Below are positions 15,032 through 21,171 of a stretch of DNA of 21,171 nucleotides, in pieces. Source of the DNA: Methanomicrobiales archaeon. GTDB lineage: Archaea > Halobacteriota > Methanomicrobia > Methanomicrobiales > Methanomicrobiaceae. The notes under the pieces were generated by a model that searched no databases, was not told where the DNA came from, and was given only the letters and a program-made list of their open reading frames with translations. A program made the translations under genes and the position numbers. The DNA is taken from assembly GCA_012523385.1 (NCBI GenBank), contig JAAYIO010000035.1, positions 1 to 21,171 on the forward strand, in the 5' to 3' direction. Within the stretch, counting starts at the first letter, position 1; each line of letters opens with the position of its first letter.

Positions 15032-15544
15032 TTGACAGGACATAACAGGATCGTAAATGATCCACTTGAAATCGTTCCACTCATTGTTACTTTTAGCAAC
15101 TCTAAATTCAAAAAAGCCTATGACCTCCTCGCAAAACAATGGATGACTGAGGAAGAGATCTGTGCAGAAATCGGATCAGAATGCGTGGCTGAATGCCTCG
15201 AACTTCTAAAGAAAGGCAGTTTGATTGAGGAGCAGTGGCGGATGCCGCAACCGGGAGAGCGGCCCTCTAAAGAATATAAAACAACATACACCAGATTCAG
15301 GGCAGGATTCCAATGTTCCATGGAGGATCTTGGTGATCTCCTTTACATTTCAACATCGACCGATGAAGAACTCCGTGCAATGGTTGATAATCTTGAGCAG
15401 GATGTCCGTGCCGGAATAACATCGTACAATGACCTTGCGCGCAAATACAAAGTGAGCCCGGTTTACATCAAGGGTCTCGCCAAACGTGTGCCGAATCTTG
15501 ATGTGAGGGGCCAGGGGCTGGTGCTGCTTGACGAGTCACAATGA
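15032..15544 (+). CDS. Winged-helix (ArsR-like) DNA-binding protein
   Basis: About 170 residues from the TTG at 15032. The frame is open to another TTG at 14996, but the TATA-like box at about 15003 argues against that start. The N-terminal half is a winged helix-turn-helix: 'FKKAYDLLAKQWMTEEEICA' and 'SECVAECLELLKKGSLIEEQ', with a wing leading into 'PSKEYKTTYTRF'. The C-terminal half is helical and ends with a second HTH-like segment ('ITSYNDLARKYKVSPVYIKG'). It resembles archaeal proteins annotated as ArsR-type regulators. No metal-binding cysteines or ligand domain are seen. It overlaps the next gene by 17 bases, and the two are followed by a helicase gene, suggesting a shared role in nucleic-acid metabolism or its control. 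Confidence 0.68.
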   Translation: MTGHNRIVNDPLEIVPLIVTFSNSKFKKAYDLLAKQWMTEEEICAEIGSECVAECLELLKKGSLIEEQWRMPQPGERPSKEYKTTYTRFRAGFQCSMEDLGDLLYISTSTDEELRAMVDNLEQDVRAGITSYNDLARKYKVSPVYIKGLAKRVPNLDVRGQGLVLLDESQ

Positions 15545-16337
15545 GGACCCGTTTCGCACGTTGCTCAAGAGCAAGCGTGAAACAACACGCTTTCAGATCC
15601 TAGTGGAGATTGCCGCTAACCAGCCTTCTGTCAGACAGCAGGAGATTGCCACAAAGATGGGTGTCACCCCGCAGGCCGTCAGCGAATACATTCGTGAGAT
15701 GGTGGATGATGGATTTGTGAACTCGGATGGCAGGGGTCGATATAATGTCACAAAAACTGGTGTGGAGTGGGTAACGAACACCGCTGAAACACTTGAAGCA
15801 TATCTAAAATATGTGACTAGCGATGTCATCAAAGAGGTTGTTGTATGGACTGCCCTCGCAAAAGAACCGCTTGCAAAGGGAGATGTGGTTGGCGTCTTCA
15901 TGCGGGGCGGTTTGTTGTATGCATCTAAAACAGAGCAACCTTCCATGGGTGAAGTGACGAATGCCGCGGAGCCTGGAGAGGATGTCGGGGTTTCGAAGCT
16001 CTCCGGAATAATTGCACTTGAAGAGGGAACCATCCGTATCTGCAAGGTGCCGCGTATCCAGCGGGGAGGGTCCCGTAGTGTTTCTCCAGATCGTATCCTC
16101 GATGCACTGGAAGGCATCGACTATATTGGTGCAGTTGGCATTGAGGCAAAGGTGCTTTTGAAGAATGCGGGTCTCACTGAGGATGCCTTCTTCGGTGCCA
16201 GGGAAGGGGTTGTAGAGGCCGCTTTCCACGGGATTAACTCTGCGATGGTCATCGTCGATGAGGAATTTACCGGGTTTCTGAAACGGCTTGAGAGTGCTGG
16301 TCTCTCGTATGAGATCTGCGATTTGAGCCTCATATGA
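15528..16337 (+). CDS. Winged-helix protein with conserved uncharacterised C-terminal domain
   Basis: A 269-residue two-domain protein. Residues about 15-80 form a MarR/Lrp-like winged helix ('TRFQILVEIAANQPSVRQQE', 'GVTPQAVSEYIREMVDDGFV', wing 'GRGRYNVTKTG'). The remaining about 180 residues are an alpha/beta domain with no motif I recognise beyond 'LAKGDVVGVFMRGGLLYA', 'GTIRICKVPRIQRGGSR' and 'GAVGIEAKVLLKNAGL'. I associate this architecture with archaeal predicted regulators of the COG1497 kind; the C-terminal domain could bind a small ligand. The start is a TTG at 15528 with GGTG about six bases upstream; no in-frame ATG or GTG suits. It overlaps the genes on both sides (17 and 4 bases), so the trio is tightly coupled. 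Confidence 0.72.
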   Translation: MTSHNEDPFRTLLKSKRETTRFQILVEIAANQPSVRQQEIATKMGVTPQAVSEYIREMVDDGFVNSDGRGRYNVTKTGVEWVTNTAETLEAYLKYVTSDVIKEVVVWTALAKEPLAKGDVVGVFMRGGLLYASKTEQPSMGEVTNAAEPGEDVGVSKLSGIIALEEGTIRICKVPRIQRGGSRSVSPDRILDALEGIDYIGAVGIEAKVLLKNAGLTEDAFFGAREGVVEAAFHGINSAMVIVDEEFTGFLKRLESAGLSYEICDLSLI

Positions 16338-18349
16338 GTATTATAGTAAATCCACAGCGGGGACCATACCGCCTCTATTTTTATGACGGCCGGCGCGTGA
16401 CCGGCAGTGGGGATCTGGATCTCTCAAAGACTGGCAAGGGGTGCCGTCCGAAAGAATTCCGGTATCGTGAGGTAGGCAGGAGTCAACTGCGGCATGTACC
16501 GACAAAGGATCTGCTACGGGAACTCCGGCAGGAAAAGGTATTTCTTACCGGGGAAGATGAGGCATTCCGGTCCATGTGCAGTGACCTACAGATTCCGGTG
16601 ACTCTGGTCAATCTTTGCCGTACCTGTCTTCTCACCGATCGAATAACCCCTCTTAATCAGAAGAATTCGGTGAAGTACGGGCAAGAGAAGATCTGCATGC
16701 ACTGTGCCAAAACTGAACTTCGCCGTGAGGCAGGTTATATGGGGGGGATGGGCATGAAGTCCATTGGACATCTGGAGAATATGCTGGAGATGTACCAGGA
16801 CCTTGATCGTGTTCTTGGGATGTTACAGCCTGAAGCTTCCCGACCTGCACAGACGCTTTTTGACCGGCTTGAACCCCATGCAATAATGGAGACGCAGCCC
16901 ATAACGGCTCTTCCTCTCCCACAAAAATTTATAGAGGCGTCGGGAGTCACGACTTTGATGCCGGTTCAGCAGCTTTGTGTCGATGCAGGACTTTTGAAAG
17001 GCAAAGATCAGTTGGTTGTGGCTGCTACTGCAAGCGGTAAGACCTTTATCGGTGAGATGGCGGGAGTGAAGAACCACAGTGAGGGTAGGGGGGGAATGCT
17101 CTTTTTAGTTCCCCTTGTTGCCCTTGCAAACCAGAAATATCACCGTTTTACTGAACGTTACGGGGAATTTCTCAATGTCTCACTGTTGACGGGCGTCTCC
17201 CGTATCCGTCTCCCGGAGACCCGGGTGAATGCCCGCCGCAGTATGAAGTCCGATATCATTGTCGGGACCTATGAAGGGGTGGACCATCATCTCCGGATGG
17301 GCAAGCGCCTTTCCAAGGTGGGGACGGTTGTGATCGATGAGGTGCAGATGCTGGAGGACGCGGACAGGGGGCACCGCCTTGACGGGCTTATCGCCCGTCT
17401 GCGTCATGTCGCACCTCATGCTCAGTTTCTGTTTTTAAGTGCTACCATCGGGTCCCCGGCGCTTCTCGCAAAGAAACTCAAGAGTGACCTTATCCGCTAC
17501 GATGCACGTCCTGTGGGTCTGGAACGTCATCTCATCTTCACGGAACGTAAAGAGAAGATTCCGCTCATCAAAAAGATGGTATTGGAGGAGTTCAAAAAGA
17601 CCTCGTCAAAGGGATTCCGGGGGCAGACGATCGTCTTCACAAACTCCCGAGCCCGGTGCCACACGGTGTCAGATGCCATCGGAAAGAAGGCGATGCCCTA
17701 TCATGCCGGTCTTTCTGCAAAGGAACGACGTGATGTAGAGATGAAGTTTGAGAAGGGTGAGATATCTGCGGTTGTTACGACAGCGGCTCTTGCAGCAGGA
17801 GTGGACTTTCCCGCTTCTCAGGTCATCTTTGACGCCCTTGCGATGGGTATCTCGTGGCTGAAGGTGCAGGAATTCTGTCAGATGATGGGCCGTGCGGGCA
17901 GGCCTGATTTCCATGATCTGGGGAAAGTGGTGATCCTCGCAGAACCGGGTGGTGTCTATTCACGGGAGTCCGGTGGCGGTACGGAAGAAGAAGTGGCGAT
18001 ACGTCTTCTCAAAGGTGAGATGGAAGAGGTCTCCCCGATCTACGATATTGAAGGTTCGTCCGAGGAGTATGTCGCCAATGCAGTGGTCTGCGGTGGGGAC
18101 CGGGTGCGCCTGACTGAGATCTGTGGCACGATGGTTGGTGAGATGGAGGATGTCTGGCCCCTCCTGAATCAGGAAGGGTACATCCATGAACGAAACGGAA
18201 AGATTGTCCTCTCCCCTCTGGGACAGGTGATGGCCGAGCATTTCATTGGCATCGAACGCCTCACGAGAATACTAAAGATGGTCCGAAAGACTGCCGAACC
18301 CCTTGTAATTGTTGCTGAACTCGACTGTGTCGAGGATGCGGATGCGTGA
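16334..18349 (+). CDS. Ski2-like DEAD/DEAH helicase with zinc-finger N-terminus (DUF5814-like)
   Basis: A 671-residue superfamily-2 helicase of the Ski2/Hel308 type. The first about 190 residues form a separate domain with two cysteine pairs (Cys95/Cys98 and Cys121/Cys124) that probably bind zinc; this matches the archaeal DUF5814 helicases. The core shows a Q-motif-like 'MPVQQ' at 209-213, Walker A ATASGKT at 231-237, DEVQ (motif II) at 335-338, SAT (motif III) at 369-371, 'TTAALAAGVDFP' near 482-493, and motif VI 'QMMGRAGRP' at 516-524. A short winged-helix-like C-terminus follows. The full Hec-type ratchet domain of Hel308 is not obvious. RNA or DNA substrate is unknown. The ATG overlaps the upstream regulator stop by four bases. 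Confidence 0.88.
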   Translation: MSIIVNPQRGPYRLYFYDGRRVTGSGDLDLSKTGKGCRPKEFRYREVGRSQLRHVPTKDLLRELRQEKVFLTGEDEAFRSMCSDLQIPVTLVNLCRTCLLTDRITPLNQKNSVKYGQEKICMHCAKTELRREAGYMGGMGMKSIGHLENMLEMYQDLDRVLGMLQPEASRPAQTLFDRLEPHAIMETQPITALPLPQKFIEASGVTTLMPVQQLCVDAGLLKGKDQLVVAATASGKTFIGEMAGVKNHSEGRGGMLFLVPLVALANQKYHRFTERYGEFLNVSLLTGVSRIRLPETRVNARRSMKSDIIVGTYEGVDHHLRMGKRLSKVGTVVIDEVQMLEDADRGHRLDGLIARLRHVAPHAQFLFLSATIGSPALLAKKLKSDLIRYDARPVGLERHLIFTERKEKIPLIKKMVLEEFKKTSSKGFRGQTIVFTNSRARCHTVSDAIGKKAMPYHAGLSAKERRDVEMKFEKGEISAVVTTAALAAGVDFPASQVIFDALAMGISWLKVQEFCQMMGRAGRPDFHDLGKVVILAEPGGVYSRESGGGTEEEVAIRLLKGEMEEVSPIYDIEGSSEEYVANAVVCGGDRVRLTEICGTMVGEMEDVWPLLNQEGYIHERNGKIVLSPLGQVMAEHFIGIERLTRILKMVRKTAEPLVIVAELDCVEDADA

Positions 18350-18591
18350 GGAAAGTTTCGGATTGTCCAGATAGCCATCCTGACGGGCACCTGTATATCA
18401 TATTTTTTTGGTTTTTATGACCGAATGGAATCAAAATAATAGGAATGGCCTCTGGTGGTAAGAGGGTAATTTCCGAGAGAATCGTGACAGTCTCTCCTTG
18501 TGTGTGCGAACGCAACTTCATTTTTACCGTTCGTTAAAAGACAGTCTTTATCCTCTTGTGCTCTCCAAACTGACGTAATTGGAGTAGTGTT
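18350..18591 (+). promoter_or_regulatory. Terminator, promoter and structured leader before the deaminase gene
   Basis: T-runs at 18403-18409 and 18412-18416 probably end the helicase transcript. Three inverted repeats follow: GAGAGA (18475-18480) / TCTCTC (18491-18496); CGAACG (18507-18512) / CGTTCG (18528-18533); and CTCCAA (18563-18568) / TTGGAG (18579-18584). The last one includes the GGAG ribosome binding site (18581-18584) in its right arm, seven bases before the ATG. TATA-like boxes occur at about 18392-18400 (gtatatcata) and 18544-18551 (tctttatc). Use of the first would give a leader of about 170 nt with all three hairpins; use of the second would give a leader of 15-20 nt and leave the last hairpin incomplete. 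Confidence 0.4.
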
Positions 18592-19035
18592 ATGGAACAA
18601 GATAGTATTTTTATGCAGTCGGCGATTGACGAGGCAAAAAAAAGCAGGAGCGAGGGCGGCATTCCTATCGGGGCTGTTTTGGTCCGGGATGGAGAGATTA
18701 TTTCACGGGGGCATAATCGCAGAGTGCAGGACAATGACCCTCTGATGCATGCAGAGATCAATTGCCTCAGAAATGCAGGACGAATTGGGCAGTATCGTGA
18801 TACGGTGCTTTATTCCACGCTGATGCCTTGTTATCTCTGTGCGGGTGCTGCTGTTCAGTTTGGTGTCCCGAAGGTGGTTGTGGGAGAGTCGGTTAATTTT
18901 GCCGGTGCAAAGGATTTGTTACTGGACAAAGGTGTCGAGGTGGTGAACCTGAATCTGCCTGAACTTGTGCAGATGATGGGGGAATACATTGAAACCCATT
19001 CCGATATCTGGAATGAAGATATTGGGGAATTGTAA
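18592..19035 (+). CDS. Cytosine deaminase-like zinc nucleobase deaminase (fungal FCY1 type)
   Basis: The 147-residue protein is a CDD-fold zinc deaminase, with HAE at 53-55 (His53 ligand, Glu55 proton shuttle) and PCxxC with Cys80 and Cys83. Beyond the general motif it matches yeast cytosine deaminase in detail: 'EGGIPIGAVL', 'RGHNRR' (Asn42, like yeast Asn51), 'GRIGQYRDTVLYSTLMPC', 'VVVGESVNF' (Phe103, like Phe114) and the C-terminal 'DIWNEDIGEL', whose Trp140 and Asp143 match yeast Trp152 and Asp155 that close over cytosine. It probably converts cytosine to uracil for pyrimidine salvage. A tRNA adenosine deaminase or guanine deaminase is less likely because of that C-terminus. GGAG at 18581-18584 sets the start. 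No pyrimidine gene is adjacent. Confidence 0.8.
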   Translation: MEQDSIFMQSAIDEAKKSRSEGGIPIGAVLVRDGEIISRGHNRRVQDNDPLMHAEINCLRNAGRIGQYRDTVLYSTLMPCYLCAGAAVQFGVPKVVVGESVNFAGAKDLLLDKGVEVVNLNLPELVQMMGEYIETHSDIWNEDIGEL

Positions 19036-19055
19036 CCCATTGCACTGGTTTATTC

Positions 19056-19080
19056 GAGGATTTCCGTTCAAAATATCCTC
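19056..19080 (+). terminator. Hairpin terminator after the deaminase gene
   Basis: GAGGAT (19056-19061) and ATCCTC (19075-19080) form a perfect 6-bp stem with a 13-base loop about 20 bases after the stop codon, followed by T-rich sequence (tcttgttttgttctctc, about 19090-19107). Confidence 0.45.
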
Positions 19081-19146
19081 CTAACGCCACTCTTGTTTTG
19101 TTCTCTCTGAAAATAATGAATCATCCGGGTTACTAAAAAAATAGTT

Positions 19147-19166
19147 AGGATAATAATCCTTTTAAA
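19147..19166 (+). promoter_or_regulatory. Palindromic operator next to the TATA-like box of the oxygen-defence operon
   Basis: The perfect inverted repeat AGGAT-AATA-ATCCT (19147-19160) runs straight into a TATA-like ttttaaag (19159-19166), so it occupies the BRE position. Transcription would start near 19190, leaving a leader of about 60 nt before the rubredoxin ATG. A repressor bound here would block TBP/TFB. The palindrome is visible; the regulator is not in the window and is inferred. Confidence 0.45.
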
Positions 19167-19249
19167 GAATGGTGCTGTAATCACTCATTGGAAGATTTCG
19201 GTTGCCTTTCTCTTTTGAACTGGCGCATTCCGGAATCGGAGATACATAA

Positions 19250-19414
19250 ATGGACACAGAAACCTGTATGAAATGTTCGATCTGCGGACATCTATACGAT
19301 CCAAAGAAAGGCGGAAAAGGCATACCTGCCGGGACACCATTCGCTGCAATCCCGGAAGACAGGCGTTGTCCTGTCTGTATGGCTCCAAAGACAAAATTTA
19401 CTGAGGTGAAATGA
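19250..19414 (+). CDS. Rubredoxin
   Basis: A 54-residue rubredoxin encoded just before fprA. It is a one-iron electron carrier with the Fe(Cys)4 site from CSIC (Cys9, Cys12) and CPVC (Cys42, Cys45). Other family marks are 'GHLYDPKKG', 'IPAGTPFAAIPEDRRCPVC' and the ending 'APKTKF'. The first knuckle is C-S-I-C-G-H where most have C-x-x-C-G-Y, and the N-terminus carries an additional Cys6. GGAG at 19238-19241 lies eight bases before the ATG. It most likely passes electrons to the flavoprotein or to the superoxide reductase encoded downstream. The fprA start is one base after its stop. Confidence 0.93.
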   Translation: MDTETCMKCSICGHLYDPKKGGKGIPAGTPFAAIPEDRRCPVCMAPKTKFTEVK

Positions 19415-19415
19415 T

Positions 19416-20600
19416 ATGGTTGTACGTGAAATTGTTTCTGGCATAGATGCCGTAGGTGTGATTGACTGGCACCGGGTGTCATTTGATGACTTAATGGACC
19501 TCCCTGAGGGGACGACATACAATGCTTATATTGTTCGGGGGAGCGAGAAGACTGCTCTCATTGATACTGTGGAACTAGGATTTGAAGAGGAGTATATAAC
19601 AAACCTCATTCGGGCAAAGGTTGATTCTGTGGACTACATCGTGGCAAACCACGCTGAACAGGATCATTCCGGTGCACTCCCGATGTTGTTGGAGCTGTTC
19701 CCCACAGCAAAAGTGATTACCACGGAGAAGGGAAAAGAACTACTCCTTTTGTTGCTTTTAGTCGATGAAGACCGTATTCAGGTCGTAAAAGACCGCGACT
19801 CCCTGTCTCTTGGTGACAAAACCATGGTATTCTACTCGATGCCATGGGTGCACTGGCCGGAGACGATGGTGACATGGGTGCCGGAAGACCGCGTTCTCTT
19901 CTCCTGCGATCTCTTTGGTTCTCACCTTGCTGCATCACCGCTCTTTTCGGATAATTCATGCCGGTTGCAGCAGGAAGGGAAGCGCTATTATGCCAGTATC
20001 ATGCAACCATTCCGGTCAAAGGTTCGTGAATATATCGATATCGTTGAGTCACTATCCCCTGCCATCATTGCACCAAGTCACGGGCCGGTACATAATAATC
20101 CGGCATGGATACTCTCCCAGTATCGTGAATGGTCTGCTGAGGAGGGCAAGAACCTCGTCGTTATCCCCTTTGTGTCCATGCACGACAGCACGCGTATGAT
20201 GGTGCAATGTCTGGTGGATGCACTGATAGAGCGGGGTATCGAGGTGCGTCCCTATGATCTTGGTATTGCCTCAACCAGTATGATTGCAATGGATCTCCTC
20301 GATGCCACGACCATTGTCGTTGGCACACCGACGGTCCTTTTCGGGCCGCATCCCAAAGCGGCACACATTGCATTCCTTGCCAATCTCCTTAAACCCAAGG
20401 CACGCTATCTGAGCGTTATTGGTTCCTTTGCCTGGGGTGGAAAGACGGTGCAGGCTCTGGCAGATATGATGCCAAAACTCACGGCAGAGATAATCGAACC
20501 GGTGTATGTCAAAGGAAAACCCGGCGAGCAGGAGTTTGCAGCAGTGAGAAAACTCGCAGACGAAATCTATAAACGTCATCAGGACAACAACCTCGTCTGA
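19416..20600 (+). CDS. fprA: A-type flavoprotein FprA (F420H2 oxidase / flavodiiron protein)
   Basis: A 394-residue flavodiiron protein that reduces O2 to water. In methanogens this family uses reduced coenzyme F420 directly. The N-terminal metallo-beta-lactamase domain has all the diiron ligands: 'NHAEQDHSGALP' (His79, Glu81, Asp83, His84), His146 in 'WVHWPETM', Asp165 in 'SCDLFGSH' and His222 in 'PSHGP'. The C-terminal flavodoxin domain starts near residue 246 ('LVVIPFVSMHDSTRMM' as the FMN phosphate loop, 'GTPTVLFGPHPKA' and 'SFAWGGKTVQ'). GAGGTGA at 19403-19409, within the rubredoxin gene, gives a spacing of six. Oddly, residues 110-116 are about seven leucines in a row, encoded by mixed codons. 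Confidence 0.93.
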   Translation: MVVREIVSGIDAVGVIDWHRVSFDDLMDLPEGTTYNAYIVRGSEKTALIDTVELGFEEEYITNLIRAKVDSVDYIVANHAEQDHSGALPMLLELFPTAKVITTEKGKELLLLLLLVDEDRIQVVKDRDSLSLGDKTMVFYSMPWVHWPETMVTWVPEDRVLFSCDLFGSHLAASPLFSDNSCRLQQEGKRYYASIMQPFRSKVREYIDIVESLSPAIIAPSHGPVHNNPAWILSQYREWSAEEGKNLVVIPFVSMHDSTRMMVQCLVDALIERGIEVRPYDLGIASTSMIAMDLLDATTIVVGTPTVLFGPHPKAAHIAFLANLLKPKARYLSVIGSFAWGGKTVQALADMMPKLTAEIIEPVYVKGKPGEQEFAAVRKLADEIYKRHQDNNLV

Positions 20601-20616
20601 AAAAAGGTGAATGTGA

Positions 20617-21018
20617 ATGGAAAAAAATCCCGTTTTTTATAAATGCCTCGGATGTAGCGGCACCGTAATGGTAATGGACCCCAACAGGTGCAAGGCCCCT
20701 TCGATAGAGGCTATTAAAGTCAGCTGTTCAGGAAAAGAAATGCAGGTGCTCGAAGAGCAGAAGGCAGACTTTGCCAAAGAAAAACATGTGCCTGTGGTTG
20801 AAAAAGTAGAGGGAGGTATCAAAGTCACGGTCGGTTCAACACCCCATCCGATGACTCCAGAGCATCACATCGCGTGGATTGGTGTGCAGTCTGGTGATGA
20901 TTTCATGCTCCATCACCTGAAACCCGGCGACAAACCGGAAGCCTTCTTCCCCTGCCCAAATACGGATGTAAAAGCGTATGAATTCTGCAACATCCATAAC
21001 CTTTGGGTCACCCGCTGA
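20617..21018 (+). CDS. Superoxide reductase, methanoferrodoxin-like
   Basis: This 133-residue protein reduces superoxide to hydrogen peroxide at an Fe(His)4(Cys) centre. The ligands are His57 (in E-K-H-V-P), His77 and His83 ('PHPMTPEHHI'), His127 and Cys124 ('CNIHNLW'), and the active-site lysine Lys56 is present. The N-terminal domain has Cys10 and Cys13 (YKCLGC), Cys25 and Cys37. A desulforedoxin-type domain would have an adjacent Cys-Cys pair, here Ser36-Cys37. Four spaced cysteines fit better with methanoferrodoxin, the Methanosarcina superoxide reductase reported to hold a [4Fe-4S] cluster. AGGTGA at 20605-20610 is six bases before the ATG, 16 bp after the fprA stop. The product would handle superoxide while FprA removes O2. 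Confidence 0.88.
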   Translation: MEKNPVFYKCLGCSGTVMVMDPNRCKAPSIEAIKVSCSGKEMQVLEEQKADFAKEKHVPVVEKVEGGIKVTVGSTPHPMTPEHHIAWIGVQSGDDFMLHHLKPGDKPEAFFPCPNTDVKAYEFCNIHNLWVTR

Positions 21019-21132
21019 AGGACCCCCCATTTCCCTATTTTATCCGGCATTTTAACATTAATTCAGTGATAACGGCATAATTTACTTTTTTTCGTAACAA
21101 AAGGATAATACCTGCCACTTGGTAATAATTAC
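21019..21132 (+). terminator. Terminator after the superoxide reductase gene, and promoter of the next gene
   Basis: A T-run at 21086-21092 lies about 70 bp after the superoxide reductase stop and is a plausible terminator. A TATA-like ggataata (21103-21110) is about 25 bp before the ATG at 21133, consistent with another leaderless transcript. Confidence 0.4.
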
Positions 21133-21171
21133 ATGCGTATGAATCGCCTTGATCAGTACCTTGCGTTGACA
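21133..21171 (+). CDS. Unidentified gene, first 13 codons only
   Basis: From the ATG at 21133 (or 21139) the frame reads MRMNRLDQYLALT and stays open to the window edge. The sequence is too short to assign. 'NRLDQYL' is reminiscent of the start of S4-domain RNA-binding proteins, but that is only a guess. A TATA-like box about 25 bp upstream supports a real start. Confidence 0.4.
   Translation, partial: MRMNRLDQYLALT

Noticed and set aside
18450..18540. 30-codon open frame in the gap before the deaminase gene
   Set aside because: No ribosome binding site and no family resemblance; it overlaps two inverted repeats that explain the sequence better.

Overview
The window is a gene-dense piece of a euryarchaeal methanogen chromosome, most likely of the order Methanomicrobiales. 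Three things point there. A FtsZ-SecE-Spt5-L11-L1-L10-L12 run of archaeal type is present. There is an archaeal D-aminoacyl-tRNA deacylase (DtdA). Next to a rubredoxin gene lie an F420H2-oxidase-type flavoprotein and a methanoferrodoxin-like superoxide reductase. Ribosome binding sites match the GGAGGTGAT consensus, and several genes instead have a TATA-like box about 25 bp before the start codon, which suggests leaderless mRNAs. I see no CRISPR array, tRNA, rRNA, insertion sequence or phage gene. This is core-genome sequence, not a genomic island.

Layout. 1-119 (-): N-terminus of a site-2-protease-like M50 membrane peptidase, cut by the window edge. 163-1237 (+): a one-domain PRC-barrel protein and a Thg1-like tRNA(His) guanylyltransferase. 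1321-4491 (-): ileS, convergent with thg1. 4595-10647 (+): a tightly packed run made of a LOG/TIGR00725-like Rossmann protein, dtdA, ftsZ, secE, spt5, rpl11, rpl1, rpl10 (P0) and rpl12. It joins translation quality control, cell division, protein export, transcription elongation and the ribosomal stalk. 10762-11972 (+): a six-helix membrane protein overlapping a small cupin gene. 12344-12733 (+): a stand-alone receiver domain. 12756-14972 (-): hypF (hydrogenase maturation carbamoyltransferase), interrupted by one in-frame TGA. 15032-18349 (+): an overlapping trio of two winged-helix proteins and a Ski2-like helicase with a zinc-finger N-terminus. 18592-19035 (+): a deaminase that closely resembles fungal cytosine deaminase. 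19250-21018 (+): a three-gene oxygen-defence operon (rubredoxin, FprA, superoxide reductase). From 21133 (+): the start of an unidentified gene cut by the window edge.

The items most worth a second look are: the single in-frame UGA in hypF; the structured leader with a hairpin covering the ribosome binding site before the cytosine-deaminase-like gene; the palindrome abutting the TATA box of the oxygen-defence operon; the non-canonical cysteine spacing in the superoxide reductase; the hairpins in the L11 leader and just inside L1; and a P0 protein that ends without the usual acidic GTPase-recruiting tail. All similarity statements come from reading the sequence and from memory of the families. 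No database search was run.
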